From CAZBBB01 sp964490005 (GTDB taxonomy: Bacteria; Planctomycetota; B15-G4), in NCBI GenBank assembly GCA_964490005.1, contig CAZBBB010000004.1:15040-79039 (forward strand): DNA of 64,000 bases, given 5' to 3'. Shown one piece after another: positions 9,569 through 18,334 of this stretch. Within the stretch, counting starts at the first letter, position 1. Each line of letters starts with the position of its first letter. The position numbers and the translations under genes are program-made. Under the pieces are notes generated by a model that was not told the origin of the DNA, did no database searches, and was given only the letters and a program-made list of their open reading frames with translations.

Positions 9569-10977
9569 GCGACGGCCCCCTCCCAACCCGCGACCAGCCG
9601 CCGAAGGTGCGCCGCGTCGGCGACGAACACCAGCTCCGAGCGCGTGGCGCGCAGACCGTGCTCGCCGGCCTCTTCGGGCTCGTGGCTGCAGACCGAGTAG
9701 ACCAGCCGGCCGCCGGGCGCCAGGTGCCGGGACGCGGACGCGAGCAACCGGCGCTGCAGGGCGGCCAGCTCCGTGATCGCCTCGGGCGTGACGCGCCAGC
9801 GGGCCTCGGGGCGCCGGCCGAGCACCGCCGTGTTGCTGCACGGGGCGTCGAGCAGGATCGCGTCGAACCCCGGCGCGGGTCGACCGGGAGGCGCGAGCGT
9901 GTCGAGCAGGTCGTGCACGGCGAAGCGCACGCGCTCGTCGAGCCCGAGGCGCGCGGCGTGCTCCTGCGCGCGCCGCAGGCGCGGCTCGGAGACGTCCGTC
10001 GCGAGGAGTCGCCCGCTCCCGCCCGCATCGACGCGCAGCAGACGCTCGGCGAGCTGGCAGGCCTTGCCGCCCGGCGCGGCGCAGGCGTCCCAGAGCTGCT
10101 CGCCCGGTCGCGGATCGAGGATCTCCGCCGCGTCCATCTGGGCGGCGTCCTGCACGCTGAACAGGCCCTGGGCGAAGCTGGCGGTCGCGAGCAGCCGGGC
10201 CTTGCCGGGACGCACGAGCAACGCGTCGTCGCCGTCGGGACGCGCGATCCGCTCGGTCGCCACGCCCTCGCGCGCCAGGCGCTCGGCGAGCCCGTCGGCG
10301 GTCACGCGGCCGGCGCGCGGGCGCAGCGTGAGCGGCGGCGTGGCGTTGGCCGCCTCCATGCGCGCGACGGCCTGCGCCTCGCCCTGTCGCGCGACCCAGC
10401 GCTCGACCAGGAAGCGCGGATGGCTGTGGACGACCGAGAGCCAGCCGAGTCGGTCGCGCTCGGGATCGGGGAAGACGGCGCGCGAGAAGAACACGACGGC
10501 GCGCCCGGGACGGTGCAGGCGCTTGGTCGGGCTCGCGCCGCCGCGGTCGCGCTCCTCGGGCAGCTTGCGGCTCTCGCGCAGCACGCTGCGCAGCAGGGCG
10601 TTGGCGTAGCCGCGCGCCGAAGGACGCAGCGCGGCCACGGTCGCGCTCACGATGGCGTGCGGCGGGACGCCGTCGAGGAACAGGTACTGGTGCAGGCCGA
10701 GGCGCACGACCTGCAGCACGTCCGGGTCGAGCGCGGCGGCCGGGCGTCGCCCCCAGGCGTCGTGCACCGCATCGAGCGTGAGGCGCCGGCGCAGCACGCC
10801 GAGCACCAGCTCGCGCACGAAGGGCGTGTCGTCGGGACCGAGCAGGTCCACGGCGCGTCGCCCCCGCTCGACCTCGAGCAGCACGGCCAGGGCCCGCGCG
10901 CGGCCGTCGTCCGCCCGCGCCTTGCCGCGACGCGGGGCCCCGCCGCCCGGAGCGCGTGGCCGCGGCGCACCGCTCAT
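9565..10977 (-). CDS. rsmB: 16S rRNA m5C methyltransferase, RsmB/Sun type
   Basis: 470 residues. An N-terminal NusB-like helical domain (about 20-165) is followed by the methyltransferase core. DACAAPGGKACQLAE is the SAM-binding motif, DAPCSNTAVLGRRPE holds the motif IV Pro-Cys, and VYSVCSHEPEE holds the motif VI nucleophilic cysteine. The enzyme methylates a cytosine of small-subunit rRNA. A glycine-arginine rich tail of about 20 residues at the N-terminus is unusual. The ATG at 10977 overlaps the fmt stop as ATGA. fmt next to rsmB is a widely conserved arrangement. Confidence 0.94.
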   Translation of the reverse strand: MSGAPRPRAPGGGAPRRGKARADDGRARALAVLLEVERGRRAVDLLGPDDTPFVRELVLGVLRRRLTLDAVHDAWGRRPAAALDPDVLQVVRLGLHQYLFLDGVPPHAIVSATVAALRPSARGYANALLRSVLRESRKLPEERDRGGASPTKRLHRPGRAVVFFSRAVFPDPERDRLGWLSVVHSHPRFLVERWVARQGEAQAVARMEAANATPPLTLRPRAGRVTADGLAERLAREGVATERIARPDGDDALLVRPGKARLLATASFAQGLFSVQDAAQMDAAEILDPRPGEQLWDACAAPGGKACQLAERLLRVDAGGSGRLLATDVSEPRLRRAQEHAARLGLDERVRFAVHDLLDTLAPPGRPAPGFDAILLDAPCSNTAVLGRRPEARWRVTPEAITELAALQRRLLASASRHLAPGGRLVYSVCSHEPEEAGEHGLRATRSELVFVADAAHLRRLVAGWEGAVA

Positions 10978-11900
10978 GGGCCGAGCCGTGCGCCGGCGGG
11001 CAGGCTCGTGCCGCGCAGGAACTCGGCCGCCTCCATCGGCCGGCGCCCCTCCCGCTGCAGGCGCGTGACGCGATAGGCGCCCTCGCCGCAGGCCACGAGC
11101 AACTCGCCGTGGGCGGCCAGCACCTCGCCCGGCAGATGCCCGGGCTCGCCCGCGACCGGCTCGCCGGCCAGGATCGCGAGCCGCGAGCGGTCCGCGAACA
11201 GCGCGAAGGCGCCGGGGCGCGGCGTCACCGCGCGCACGCGGCGGTCGACGTCGATGGCCGCGTGCTCCCAGCGGATGCGCCCGTCGTCGGGCCCCAGCTT
11301 GGGAGCGCGCGTGGCGGCGCGCTCGTCCTGCGGCGCGCGCCGCACATCGCCCGACACCAGCGCATCGATGACCTCGAGCAGCAGCCGCGCGCCCGTCGCG
11401 GACAGCTCGTCGAGCAGCTCGCCCGAGGTCTTGCGGCCGACGTTCGTGGCGCGGCTCGCCAGGACGTCGCCGGCGTCCATGCGATCGACGACGTCGATCA
11501 CGCACACGCCCGTCTGTTCGTCGCCCGCCAGCACGGCCGCCGGCACGGGCGCCGCGCCGCGCCAGCGCGGCAGCAGCGAGGGGTGGATGTTGACGCAGCC
11601 CCAGGGCGCGGCGGCGCGCACGGCCTTGCCGAGCTTCTGCCCGAAGGCCACCACGACGAGCAGGTCGGGGCGGCAGAAGCTCAGCCAGTCGAGCGCCGCC
11701 ACGTCGTTCACGTCGTCCAGCTCCCGCGACGCCACGCCCAGCGCCTCGGCGCGCAGCGCGACGGGCGTGCGGCGCAGCCCCCGGCCGCGCCCCGCGGGCC
11801 GCCCCGGCTGCGTCCCCACGCTCAGTTCGTGGCCGGCCTGCACGAGGGCCTCGAGCGCCGGCAGGGCGAAGTCCGCCGAGGCGAGCAGCGTGACGCGCAT
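10974..11900 (-). CDS. fmt: Methionyl-tRNA formyltransferase
   Basis: 308 residues, normal size. It formylates initiator Met-tRNA using 10-formyltetrahydrofolate. The catalytic residues are visible as N104 and H106 in CVNIHPSLLPRWRGAAP, followed by the aspartate in VVDRMDAGDVL. The C-terminal OB-like tRNA-binding domain begins at about residue 205. It overlaps rsmB by 4 nt and lies 31 bp after trxA, so trxA-fmt-rsmB are probably one transcript. No peptide deformylase gene is seen nearby. Confidence 0.96.
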   Translation of the reverse strand: MRVTLLASADFALPALEALVQAGHELSVGTQPGRPAGRGRGLRRTPVALRAEALGVASRELDDVNDVAALDWLSFCRPDLLVVVAFGQKLGKAVRAAAPWGCVNIHPSLLPRWRGAAPVPAAVLAGDEQTGVCVIDVVDRMDAGDVLASRATNVGRKTSGELLDELSATGARLLLEVIDALVSGDVRRAPQDERAATRAPKLGPDDGRIRWEHAAIDVDRRVRAVTPRPGAFALFADRSRLAILAGEPVAGEPGHLPGEVLAAHGELLVACGEGAYRVTRLQREGRRPMEAAEFLRGTSLPAGARLGP

Positions 11901-11931
11901 CGGGCCGGGCGGCGGGCGCCCCGCCGCGCGT

Positions 11932-12270
11932 TCAGACCGCGACGCCGAAGACCTTGGCGAACTCCTTGCGGAGCTCGCCGGCGGTCTTCGTGCCCATCAT
12001 CCGCCCGACTTCCTTGCCGTTGCGGAACATGAGCAGCGTCGGGATCGCCGTCACGCCGTACTTGTTGGGCGTGTTCGGGTTGGCCGTGATGTCGAGCTTG
12101 CCGATCGTGATCGAGCCGGACAGCTCCTTGGAGAGCGCCTCGATCGTCGGCGCGAGCGCCCGGCAGGGTGCGCACCATTCGGCCCACAGGTCGATGACGA
12201 CGGGCTTGTCGGACTTCAGCACCAGGGCTTCGAAGTTCGCGTCGGTGAATTCCGGGACGTTGCCAGCCAT
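11932..12270 (-). CDS. trxA: Thioredoxin
   Basis: 112 residues, full-length. The redox pair is C33/C36 in WAEWCAPCRALAP, and the cis-proline is in GVTAIPTLLMF. It reduces disulfides in cytosolic proteins. The start at 12270 has a GAGAGG ribosome-binding site. The active site is WCAPC rather than the commoner WCGPC, which is seen in some bacterial thioredoxins and slightly changes redox potential. It sits between scpA (34 bp) and fmt (31 bp). Confidence 0.95.
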   Translation of the reverse strand: MAGNVPEFTDANFEALVLKSDKPVVIDLWAEWCAPCRALAPTIEALSKELSGSITIGKLDITANPNTPNKYGVTAIPTLLMFRNGKEVGRMMGTKTAGELRKEFAKVFGVAV

Positions 12271-12304
12271 GTCGAGCCTCTCTGCGGTTGCCGGTGGCAG
12301 GGCT

Positions 12305-13123
12305 TCACACGATACCGGTCTCGTCCTCGGCGGCCAAGGGGCGCGGCTCGGGCTCGGCCGCGGGCTCAGGCGCCGGCGCGTCGTCGGCGAACAGGCCCGC
12401 AAGCAGCGAATCGTCGCGATCCTGCCGCAGGGCGACCCGGATCTCGGCGCCGCTCTCCTCCTGCTCGACCACGATCTGCCGCGACTTGACCAGCTCGAGC
12501 ACCGACAGGAACACGCCGAACACGCCCGCCGTGCCGCCGCTGGCGAGCACCAGCTCGCGGAAGGGCCAGCGCTCGCGCGCCAGCAGGTTGTCGAGCACCG
12601 CGCGCAGGTAGGCCTTGAGCGGCTTCTCCTGGCGCAGCGTGTCGAAGCGGCGCTTGAGGCCCAGTTCCTCGACGAGGCGCGCGAAGCTCCCGACGAGCTC
12701 CCAGATGCCGATCTCGGCCAGCTCGGCGTCGACGGCCGGCGGCACCTCGTGCGCACCGCGCTCGTGGCGCAGCGCGCGCTCCTCGGCGCGCCGCTCGAGC
12801 TCGAGCGAGAGCGTCTTGAACTTGCGGTACTCGAGCAGCTGCAGGATGAGCTCGTCGCCCGGGTCGAGCTCCTCGGAGAGGTCGATCTCCTCGCGCGGCA
12901 GCAGGGCGCGCGACTTCACGAGCAGCAGCGTGCTCGCCATGACGAGGAACTCGCCGGCCACGTCGATGTCGAGCTGTCGCAGCACCTCGAGCGCTCGCAG
13001 GTACTGGTCGCACAGGCGCGAGAGGTCGACCTCCGTGATCTCGACCTCCTGCTCGCGCACCAGGTGCAGCAGCAGGTCCATCGGCCCGCGGAAGTTGTCG
13101 AGTTCGAAGACCTGCTCGGTCAT
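12305..13123 (-). CDS. scpA: Segregation and condensation protein A
   Basis: 272 residues. ScpA is the kleisin of the SMC-ScpAB complex that organises newly replicated chromosomes. The N-terminal FELDNFRGPMDLLLHLV motif is characteristic, and the middle LASTLLLVKSRALLP-like helix matches the family. An acidic, proline-rich C-terminal tail (DAPAPEPAAEPEPRP) follows the winged-helix domain and is longer than usual. The start at 13123 overlaps the M50 protease stop as ATGA. scpB is not found next to it in this window. Confidence 0.93.
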   Translation of the reverse strand: MTEQVFELDNFRGPMDLLLHLVREQEVEITEVDLSRLCDQYLRALEVLRQLDIDVAGEFLVMASTLLLVKSRALLPREEIDLSEELDPGDELILQLLEYRKFKTLSLELERRAEERALRHERGAHEVPPAVDAELAEIGIWELVGSFARLVEELGLKRRFDTLRQEKPLKAYLRAVLDNLLARERWPFRELVLASGGTAGVFGVFLSVLELVKSRQIVVEQEESGAEIRVALRQDRDDSLLAGLFADDAPAPEPAAEPEPRPLAAEDETGIV

Positions 13124-13857
13124 TGGGCCGCCAGCCACGCCTGGGCGAGTTGGTCGACGACGCCGGCGAATCCGCCCAGCGCCTCGAGGAACACCCGCTG
13201 AACGTACCGCAGTCCGTCGAACACGAAGAACACGACGACCACCAGCAGCAGGCCGATGCGGTCGAGGCGGTACCAGGCCGGCTGCAGCCCCCGCGGCAGC
13301 AGCCAGCCGACGAAGCGCGAACCGTCGAGCGGCGGCAGCGGCATCATGTTGAAGACCGCCAGGATGATGTTGAACAGGAACGCGCTCTGCAGCCCGAAGC
13401 GCAGCAGGTCGCCGTCGCTGTCCCCCAGGATCGAGGGGGCGAAGACGTGGTCGGCGCCGAAGGGGTTGGCGACGACCTGGGCGGGGATGACGCCTTCGGC
13501 CACGCAGGCCGCGAAGATCAGCCCGGCGGCCATGGCCAGCAGCAGGTTCGAGCCCGGCCCGGCCAGCGCCACGAGCATGAAGTCGCGCGTCGGGTGCCGG
13601 AACTGCCGGATGTCGATCGGCACGGGCTTGCCGCCGCCGAACACGAACGGCGATCCGACGAGGATCAGCATGCCCGGCAGCAGCACCGAGAGGAACGGAT
13701 CGAGGTGCCGCAGCGGGTTGAGCGTGACGCGCCCGAGCTCGCGCGCCGTCGGGTCGCCGAGACGGTCGGCGACCCAGGCGTGCGCCGCCTCGTGCCAGCT
13801 CAGCGCGAGCAGCAGCACGCCGATGAAGATGGCGATTTCGTGGGGACTCTCGGGCAA
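13120..13857 (-). CDS. Site-2 protease family (M50) membrane metalloprotease
   Basis: 245 residues from a TTG start with GGAAG 8 nt upstream. The zinc motif HEAAH (H22, E23, H26) lies in the first hydrophobic segment, and the third ligand is in NMMPLPPLDGSR. This is the compact S2P/YwhC-like type with about five membrane spans and no PDZ domain. Its partners are unknown. The scpA gene downstream overlaps by 4 nt; the pairing M50-scpA is common in several phyla and does not by itself imply a functional link. Confidence 0.93.
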   Translation of the reverse strand: MPESPHEIAIFIGVLLLALSWHEAAHAWVADRLGDPTARELGRVTLNPLRHLDPFLSVLLPGMLILVGSPFVFGGGKPVPIDIRQFRHPTRDFMLVALAGPGSNLLLAMAAGLIFAACVAEGVIPAQVVANPFGADHVFAPSILGDSDGDLLRFGLQSAFLFNIILAVFNMMPLPPLDGSRFVGWLLPRGLQPAWYRLDRIGLLLVVVVFFVFDGLRYVQRVFLEALGGFAGVVDQLAQAWLAAQ

Positions 13858-13898
13858 GGCGGCGCGGCTTCCCGGTGCGGGGCAGGGCGAAGAATCGC

Positions 13899-13904
13899 TA
13901 ATCT
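13899..13904 (+). promoter_or_regulatory. -10-like TAATCT upstream of the KDO/LPS operon
   Basis: TAATCT at 13899-13904 is the best -10 candidate in the 114 bp between the divergent protease gene and kdsD. It would give a leader of about 60 nt to the TTG at 13972. No matching -35 is evident. Confidence 0.3.
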
Positions 13905-13971
13905 AGCGGCCGCGCGCGCCTCCGCCGCCGGGATTCCGGGCGTCGGCGCGCCCCGGAAGGCGCCACTGCCC

Positions 13972-14982
13972 TTGTCGAACGATCAGGACATCCTCGCGGG
14001 CGCCCGCGCGCTGCTCGCCGCCGAGGCCCAGGCGCTCGGGCTGATGCTGGAGACGCTCGATGCCGACTTCGTCCGCGCCGTGCGGCTGATCGCCGCCTGC
14101 GAGGGCCGCGTCGTCACGACCGGCATCGGCAAGGCCGGCATCATCGCCCGCAAGATCGGCGCGACCCTGGCGAGCACCGGCACGCCGTCCGACTTCCTGC
14201 ATCCGTCCGAGGCGCTGCACGGCGATCTCGGACGCGTCACGCGCCGCGACCTGGTGCTGGCGCTCTCCAACAGCGGCACGACCGACGAGCTGCTGCGGCT
14301 CGTCGGGCCGCTGCGGGACATCGGCGCCAAGCTCGTCGCCATCACGGCCGAGGCCGACTCGCCGCTCGGCCGCCATGCCGACGTCGTGCTCGACTACGGC
14401 CACGTCACCGAGGCCTGCCCGCTGGGCCTCGCGCCGACCACGAGCACGACCGTCATGCTGGCGCTGGGCGACGCCCTCGCCATGGCCGTGCTGTCCGAGC
14501 GACGCTTCTCCCCCGAGGAGTTCGCCCGCTTCCACCCCGGCGGCAACCTCGGCCGCTCGCTGATGAAGGTCGAGGAGGCCATGCGGCGCGGCGAGCGGCT
14601 GCCGCTGCTCGCCGCCGGCTCGACCCTCGCGCAGGCCGTCGAGCGCATGACGTCCACGCCGGGTCGGCCGGGCGCCGTGATCGTCGTCGGGCCCGACGAA
14701 CGCTTCGTCGGCCTGTACACCGACGGCGACCTGCGCCGCCACCTGCTGGTGGCCGATCGCGAGGGCCGCTGGGACCTGCTGCGCCGGCCCGTCGACGGCT
14801 TCATGACGTCGACGGCGACGTCCGTGCGCCCCTCGCAGCTCGTCGCCGAGGCGCTGCACATCCTGCGCGAACGGCAGATCGACCAGCTGCCGGTCGTGGA
14901 CGAGGCGGGCCGCGCCGTCGGCCTGCTCGACGTGCAGGACCTGCTCGCGATCCGCGCCATCGCGCCGTCGGGCGCGCCATGA
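13972..14982 (+). CDS. kdsD: D-arabinose-5-phosphate isomerase
   Basis: 336 residues. It converts ribulose-5-phosphate to arabinose-5-phosphate for KDO synthesis. A sugar-isomerase (SIS) domain (about 40-175) contains TTGIGKAGIIARKIGATLASTGT and LALSNSGTTDELL; VTEACPLGLAPTTSTTVMLALGDA and FARFHPGGNLGRSL are family signatures. Two CBS domains follow (about 205-330). The start is taken as TTG at 13972 because the family N-terminus begins there, GGAAGG lies 11-16 nt upstream, and no ATG or GTG is available; this is the least certain part of the call. It overlaps kdsC by ATGA. Confidence 0.93.
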   Translation: MSNDQDILAGARALLAAEAQALGLMLETLDADFVRAVRLIAACEGRVVTTGIGKAGIIARKIGATLASTGTPSDFLHPSEALHGDLGRVTRRDLVLALSNSGTTDELLRLVGPLRDIGAKLVAITAEADSPLGRHADVVLDYGHVTEACPLGLAPTTSTTVMLALGDALAMAVLSERRFSPEEFARFHPGGNLGRSLMKVEEAMRRGERLPLLAAGSTLAQAVERMTSTPGRPGAVIVVGPDERFVGLYTDGDLRRHLLVADREGRWDLLRRPVDGFMTSTATSVRPSQLVAEALHILRERQIDQLPVVDEAGRAVGLLDVQDLLAIRAIAPSGAP

Positions 14983-15488
14983 GCCCGCTGGCCGACCTGC
15001 GCCTGCTGGTGCTCGATGTCGACGGCGTCCTGACGGACGGCACGGTCGTGCTCGGCGCGGGCGAGGAGGAGCTCAAGGCCTTCCACACGCGCGACGGCGC
15101 CGGCATGGCGCTGTGGCGCGACGCCGGCCTGCAACTCACCTTCCTCACCGGGCGCGGCGGCGCGGCGGTGCGGCGGCGCGCGCGCGAGCTGCGCCTCGAC
15201 CGCATCTGGGAGCAGGCGCGCGACAAGAGCGCCGCCTTCGACGAGATCCTCGCGCACTACGGCGTCCGGGCCTCGCAGACCGCGGTCATGGGCGACGATC
15301 TGCCCGACCTCGCGATCCTCGCGCGCGCCGGGTTCTCCGCGGCGCCGGCCGATGCCGCCGCCGACATCCGCGAGCGCGTCGACCTGGTCACGCGCGCGCC
15401 CGGCGGCCGCGGGGCCGTGCGCGAACTCATCGAACACATCCTGCGCGCGACCGACCGCTGGAGCGCGTTGCTGGAGACCCTCCGATGA
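14979..15488 (+). CDS. kdsC: 3-deoxy-D-manno-octulosonate 8-phosphate phosphatase
   Basis: 169 residues, normal. The HAD-fold nucleophile motif is LVLDVDGVLTDG, followed by FLTGRGGAAVRRRAREL and the magnesium motif VMGDDLPDLAIL. The enzyme removes phosphate from KDO-8-phosphate. It overlaps both kdsD (ATGA) and the next LPS transport gene (ATGA), so the operon is translationally coupled. This supports a true LPS core in this organism. Confidence 0.95.
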   Translation: MSPLADLRLLVLDVDGVLTDGTVVLGAGEEELKAFHTRDGAGMALWRDAGLQLTFLTGRGGAAVRRRARELRLDRIWEQARDKSAAFDEILAHYGVRASQTAVMGDDLPDLAILARAGFSAAPADAAADIRERVDLVTRAPGGRGAVRELIEHILRATDRWSALLETLR

Positions 15489-18334
15489 AGCTGAACCTGC
15501 CGCGCCCCGTGCTGTTCGTCGCCATGGTCTCGCTCGGCCTGTTGACCGTCTGGCTGCTGTCGGACCCGGTCGGCGGGCGCAAGCACGTCGCCATCGGCGA
15601 ACTCGAGCCGCAGCGCGACCAGGGGCGCGTGCGCATCACCGACAACCAGCAGGGCCGCGACGTGCAGGTGCTGCTGGGCGAGGTCGAGTTCGACGTCGTG
15701 CAGCGCGAGATCGGCGAAGACGGCCAGGTCAGCGAGCGGCCGGTCTACAAGGTGCGCATGGTCTCGGGCGGGCCCGACCCGTCGGGCGCGTTTCTCGCCC
15801 ACCAGCCGGTCATCCGGCTGCTCGACCGCCGCACCGGCGCCGAGCGCGGCGTGGTGCGCGCCGACAACGCGCGCTTCGAGACCGAGGGCGCCGTCGGCGG
15901 CACGGTCACGCTCGACTTCGGCCGCATGCGCGCGCAGAACTTCTCGCTGCTCGGCAACGTCGAAGGCGACTTCCCGATGGGCGACGGCCTGGCCGCGCAC
16001 CTGAGCGCGGGCAGCCTCGAGGTCATCGGCCGGGTCGTGACCGGCCCCGGCTTCGTGACCTGGTCGCGGCCCGACATGGCGCTTTCGGGCTTCGACATGA
16101 CCTGGGACGGCGAGGCCGGCCGCCTCAACTTCGACTTCGACGCGCACCTGTTCGTGGCCGCGACCGACGTGCAGCCCTCGCGCGAGTTCCACGCGCCGGG
16201 CGGGCTGACCTGGGTCGTGCCCCCCAGCGCGGAGGACGCCTCGCAGGAACAGCACGGCGAACTGCGCGGGCGCGTGACGGGGGAGTCGGGCGACGGCACG
16301 CGGCTGCAGGCCGACACGCTGCGCTTCCACGGCGCCGGAGGACGGCTGGTGCTCGACGGCTCCTCGGTGCTCGAGCGCGACGTCGACGGCCGGCTCTCGC
16401 GCCTCACCGCGCAGCACATCCGGGTCGATTCGGACGAGCAGGGCCGGCTCGCGCTCGCGGAGGCCGACGGCGGCGTGCGGCTCGTCATGGCGCCGCTGGC
16501 GGTCATGCCGGCGTGGATGGTCACCGAGGAGCTGCGGCTCGAGGGCGACGAGGCGCGCGCTCCGGGCCGCGTGACCTGGGCGCGCGACGACCTCGTCGCC
16601 ACCGGCGTCGACATGACCTGGCAGCGCGCCGAAGGGCAGCTGGTGTTCGAGCGCGACGCCGAACTCGCCGTGCAGGAAGGCGGCGACCACGCGCTCGCCG
16701 GCGTGCGTCTCGTCGCCCCGGGCGGCATGAACTGGACGCTGCCGGAAGGCGCGTCCGCGATGGACGCGGCGCGCGGCGAGCTGCGCGGCGGCGTGAAGGG
16801 CACCGCGCCCGACGGCTCGGAGCTGGCCGGCGAGGTGCTGTTCTTCGACGGGCCCGCGCGCACCTTCCGCCTGGAGGGCGACTCCTCCTTCACGCAGCAC
16901 CGCGCCGAACGCGCCACGCGCATCGACGCCGAGCGCATCACCGTGACGGCCGGCGAGGACCGCAAGCTCGCGTTCGTCTCGGCCGAGGGACAGGTCCTGG
17001 TGCTCACCGGGCCGGTCGACCTGCTGCCGACGCGTCTCGTCACCGACCGGCTCGAGCGCCGCGACCGGCTCGTGACCTCGCCGGGCGTCGTGACCTGGAT
17101 GCGCGACGACCTCACCATCGTCGGCACCGGCATGCGCTGGAACGAGCTGGAGGGGCACCTCGACTTCGAGCGCGACGCGACGCTGCACGTGCTCGACCCG
17201 GCCAAGCGCATCGACCTCGAGCTGGCGGCGGAGGGCGGTCTGTCGTGGAGGATGCCCCCCGAGAGCATCAACGTGCTCGCCGAAGGGCGCGGCGAATTGC
17301 GCGGGCGCGTCACCGGCAGCGCCTCGGACGGCTCGCGGCTCGAGACCGACCGGCTGCTCGTCGACGGCCCGGCGAACACGCTTCAACTGCTCGGCCCGTC
17401 GACCGTCGTCGTGGCGGACGGCGCCGCGCCGACCTCGCTGAGTTCCGACGCGCTCACGATCGAGTCGATCGACACGACGCCGCGCATCCGCACCGACCGG
17501 CCGGCGAGCTGGGTGCGCGAGGGCCTGCGCGGCCAGGGCACCGGCCTCGACTGGGATCGCGAGGCGGGCACGCTCGCGCTCGATCGCGACGTCTCGCTGG
17601 AGTTCGTCGACGCCGAGGGCCGGCCGCGCTGGACGATGCAGTCGGGCGGCAGCCTGAACTGGGAGCTGCCGCCCGGCGCCACCGACCTGCTGCGCGAGGG
17701 CCGCGGCGAGGCGCACGGCGGCGTCACCGGCACGGGCCCCGACGGCCAGCGCTTCGCCGCCGAGAGCCTCGTCGTGGGCCGCGAGGAAGGCCTGATGACC
17801 CTCTACGGCAGCTCCTCCTTCGAGCGCGGCGGCCAGGGCGAGCTGCTGCGCGTGGCGGCCCAGCGCCGGCTCGACGTGCGCTCGGGCCAGGACACCACCG
17901 CGCGGCACGTCACGGCCGAGGGCGCGGCGACGGGCTGGTTCGCCTCGCCCGGGGCGCCGACGACGCGCATCGCCGGCGACACGCTCGTCATGGACCGCGA
18001 CGCCGGCCTGGCGCGCGCGCAGGGCACGGCCAGCTTCGAACGCGACGAGGACGGCCGGACGTTGAGTCTCACGGCGGCCGATCGCATCATCGTCCACACG
18101 GGCCCCGACGACGCGCTGCGACGCGTGGAAGCACGTGGAGACGTGATCGTGAAGCGCGACTTCGAGGCCCACGGCCAGGAACTCGTCTGGGACGTCTCGG
18201 CCGACCAGGCCACGCTCTCGGGTCGCTGCCGTCTGCTGTTCTCGGGCGCCTGGATGACCGCCGAGCGCGTCGAGCTGCAGCCGCGCGCCGAGACCTTCCG
18301 CATCCTCCGCTCGATCCTCAATCTCGATGGCTAG
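15485..18334 (+). CDS. Very large LptC/LptA (OstA)-like periplasmic protein with internal repeats
   Basis: 949 residues. An N-terminal membrane anchor (about 9-27) is followed by a region resembling LptC, then a chain of related modules of about 140-170 residues. Each module has a G-x-D/G-M-x-W element (starting near residues 202, 374, 547 and 685), an L-x-F-x-R-D-A strand, an APGGL-x-W-x-LP strand, and a GELRG-x-VTG...DGS turn. LptC and LptA build the beta-jellyroll bridge that carries LPS across the periplasm; a single polypeptide with multiple modules could span the gap itself. The gene lies between kdsC and lptD, overlapping both, which supports this role. LptA-like secreted subunits as separate genes are not seen here. 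The role is inferred. Confidence 0.8.
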   Translation: MKLNLPRPVLFVAMVSLGLLTVWLLSDPVGGRKHVAIGELEPQRDQGRVRITDNQQGRDVQVLLGEVEFDVVQREIGEDGQVSERPVYKVRMVSGGPDPSGAFLAHQPVIRLLDRRTGAERGVVRADNARFETEGAVGGTVTLDFGRMRAQNFSLLGNVEGDFPMGDGLAAHLSAGSLEVIGRVVTGPGFVTWSRPDMALSGFDMTWDGEAGRLNFDFDAHLFVAATDVQPSREFHAPGGLTWVVPPSAEDASQEQHGELRGRVTGESGDGTRLQADTLRFHGAGGRLVLDGSSVLERDVDGRLSRLTAQHIRVDSDEQGRLALAEADGGVRLVMAPLAVMPAWMVTEELRLEGDEARAPGRVTWARDDLVATGVDMTWQRAEGQLVFERDAELAVQEGGDHALAGVRLVAPGGMNWTLPEGASAMDAARGELRGGVKGTAPDGSELAGEVLFFDGPARTFRLEGDSSFTQHRAERATRIDAERITVTAGEDRKLAFVSAEGQVLVLTGPVDLLPTRLVTDRLERRDRLVTSPGVVTWMRDDLTIVGTGMRWNELEGHLDFERDATLHVLDPAKRIDLELAAEGGLSWRMPPESINVLAEGRGELRGRVTGSASDGSRLETDRLLVDGPANTLQLLGPSTVVVADGAAPTSLSSDALTIESIDTTPRIRTDRPASWVREGLRGQGTGLDWDREAGTLALDRDVSLEFVDAEGRPRWTMQSGGSLNWELPPGATDLLREGRGEAHGGVTGTGPDGQRFAAESLVVGREEGLMTLYGSSSFERGGQGELLRVAAQRRLDVRSGQDTTARHVTAEGAATGWFASPGAPTTRIAGDTLVMDRDAGLARAQGTASFERDEDGRTLSLTAADRIIVHTGPDDALRRVEARGDVIVKRDFEAHGQELVWDVSADQATLSGRCRLLFSGAWMTAERVELQPRAETFRILRSILNLDG
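15485..18334 (+). repeat. Four internal protein repeats in the LptC/A-like protein
   Basis: The conserved G-x-D-M-x-W segments are encoded at about 16088, 16604, 17123 and 17537, so spacing is 172, 173 and 138 codons. Related strands (L-x-F-x-R-D, PGGL-x-W, GELRG-x-VTG) recur in the same order in each unit. The repeats are diverged at DNA level and so appear old. Confidence 0.75.
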
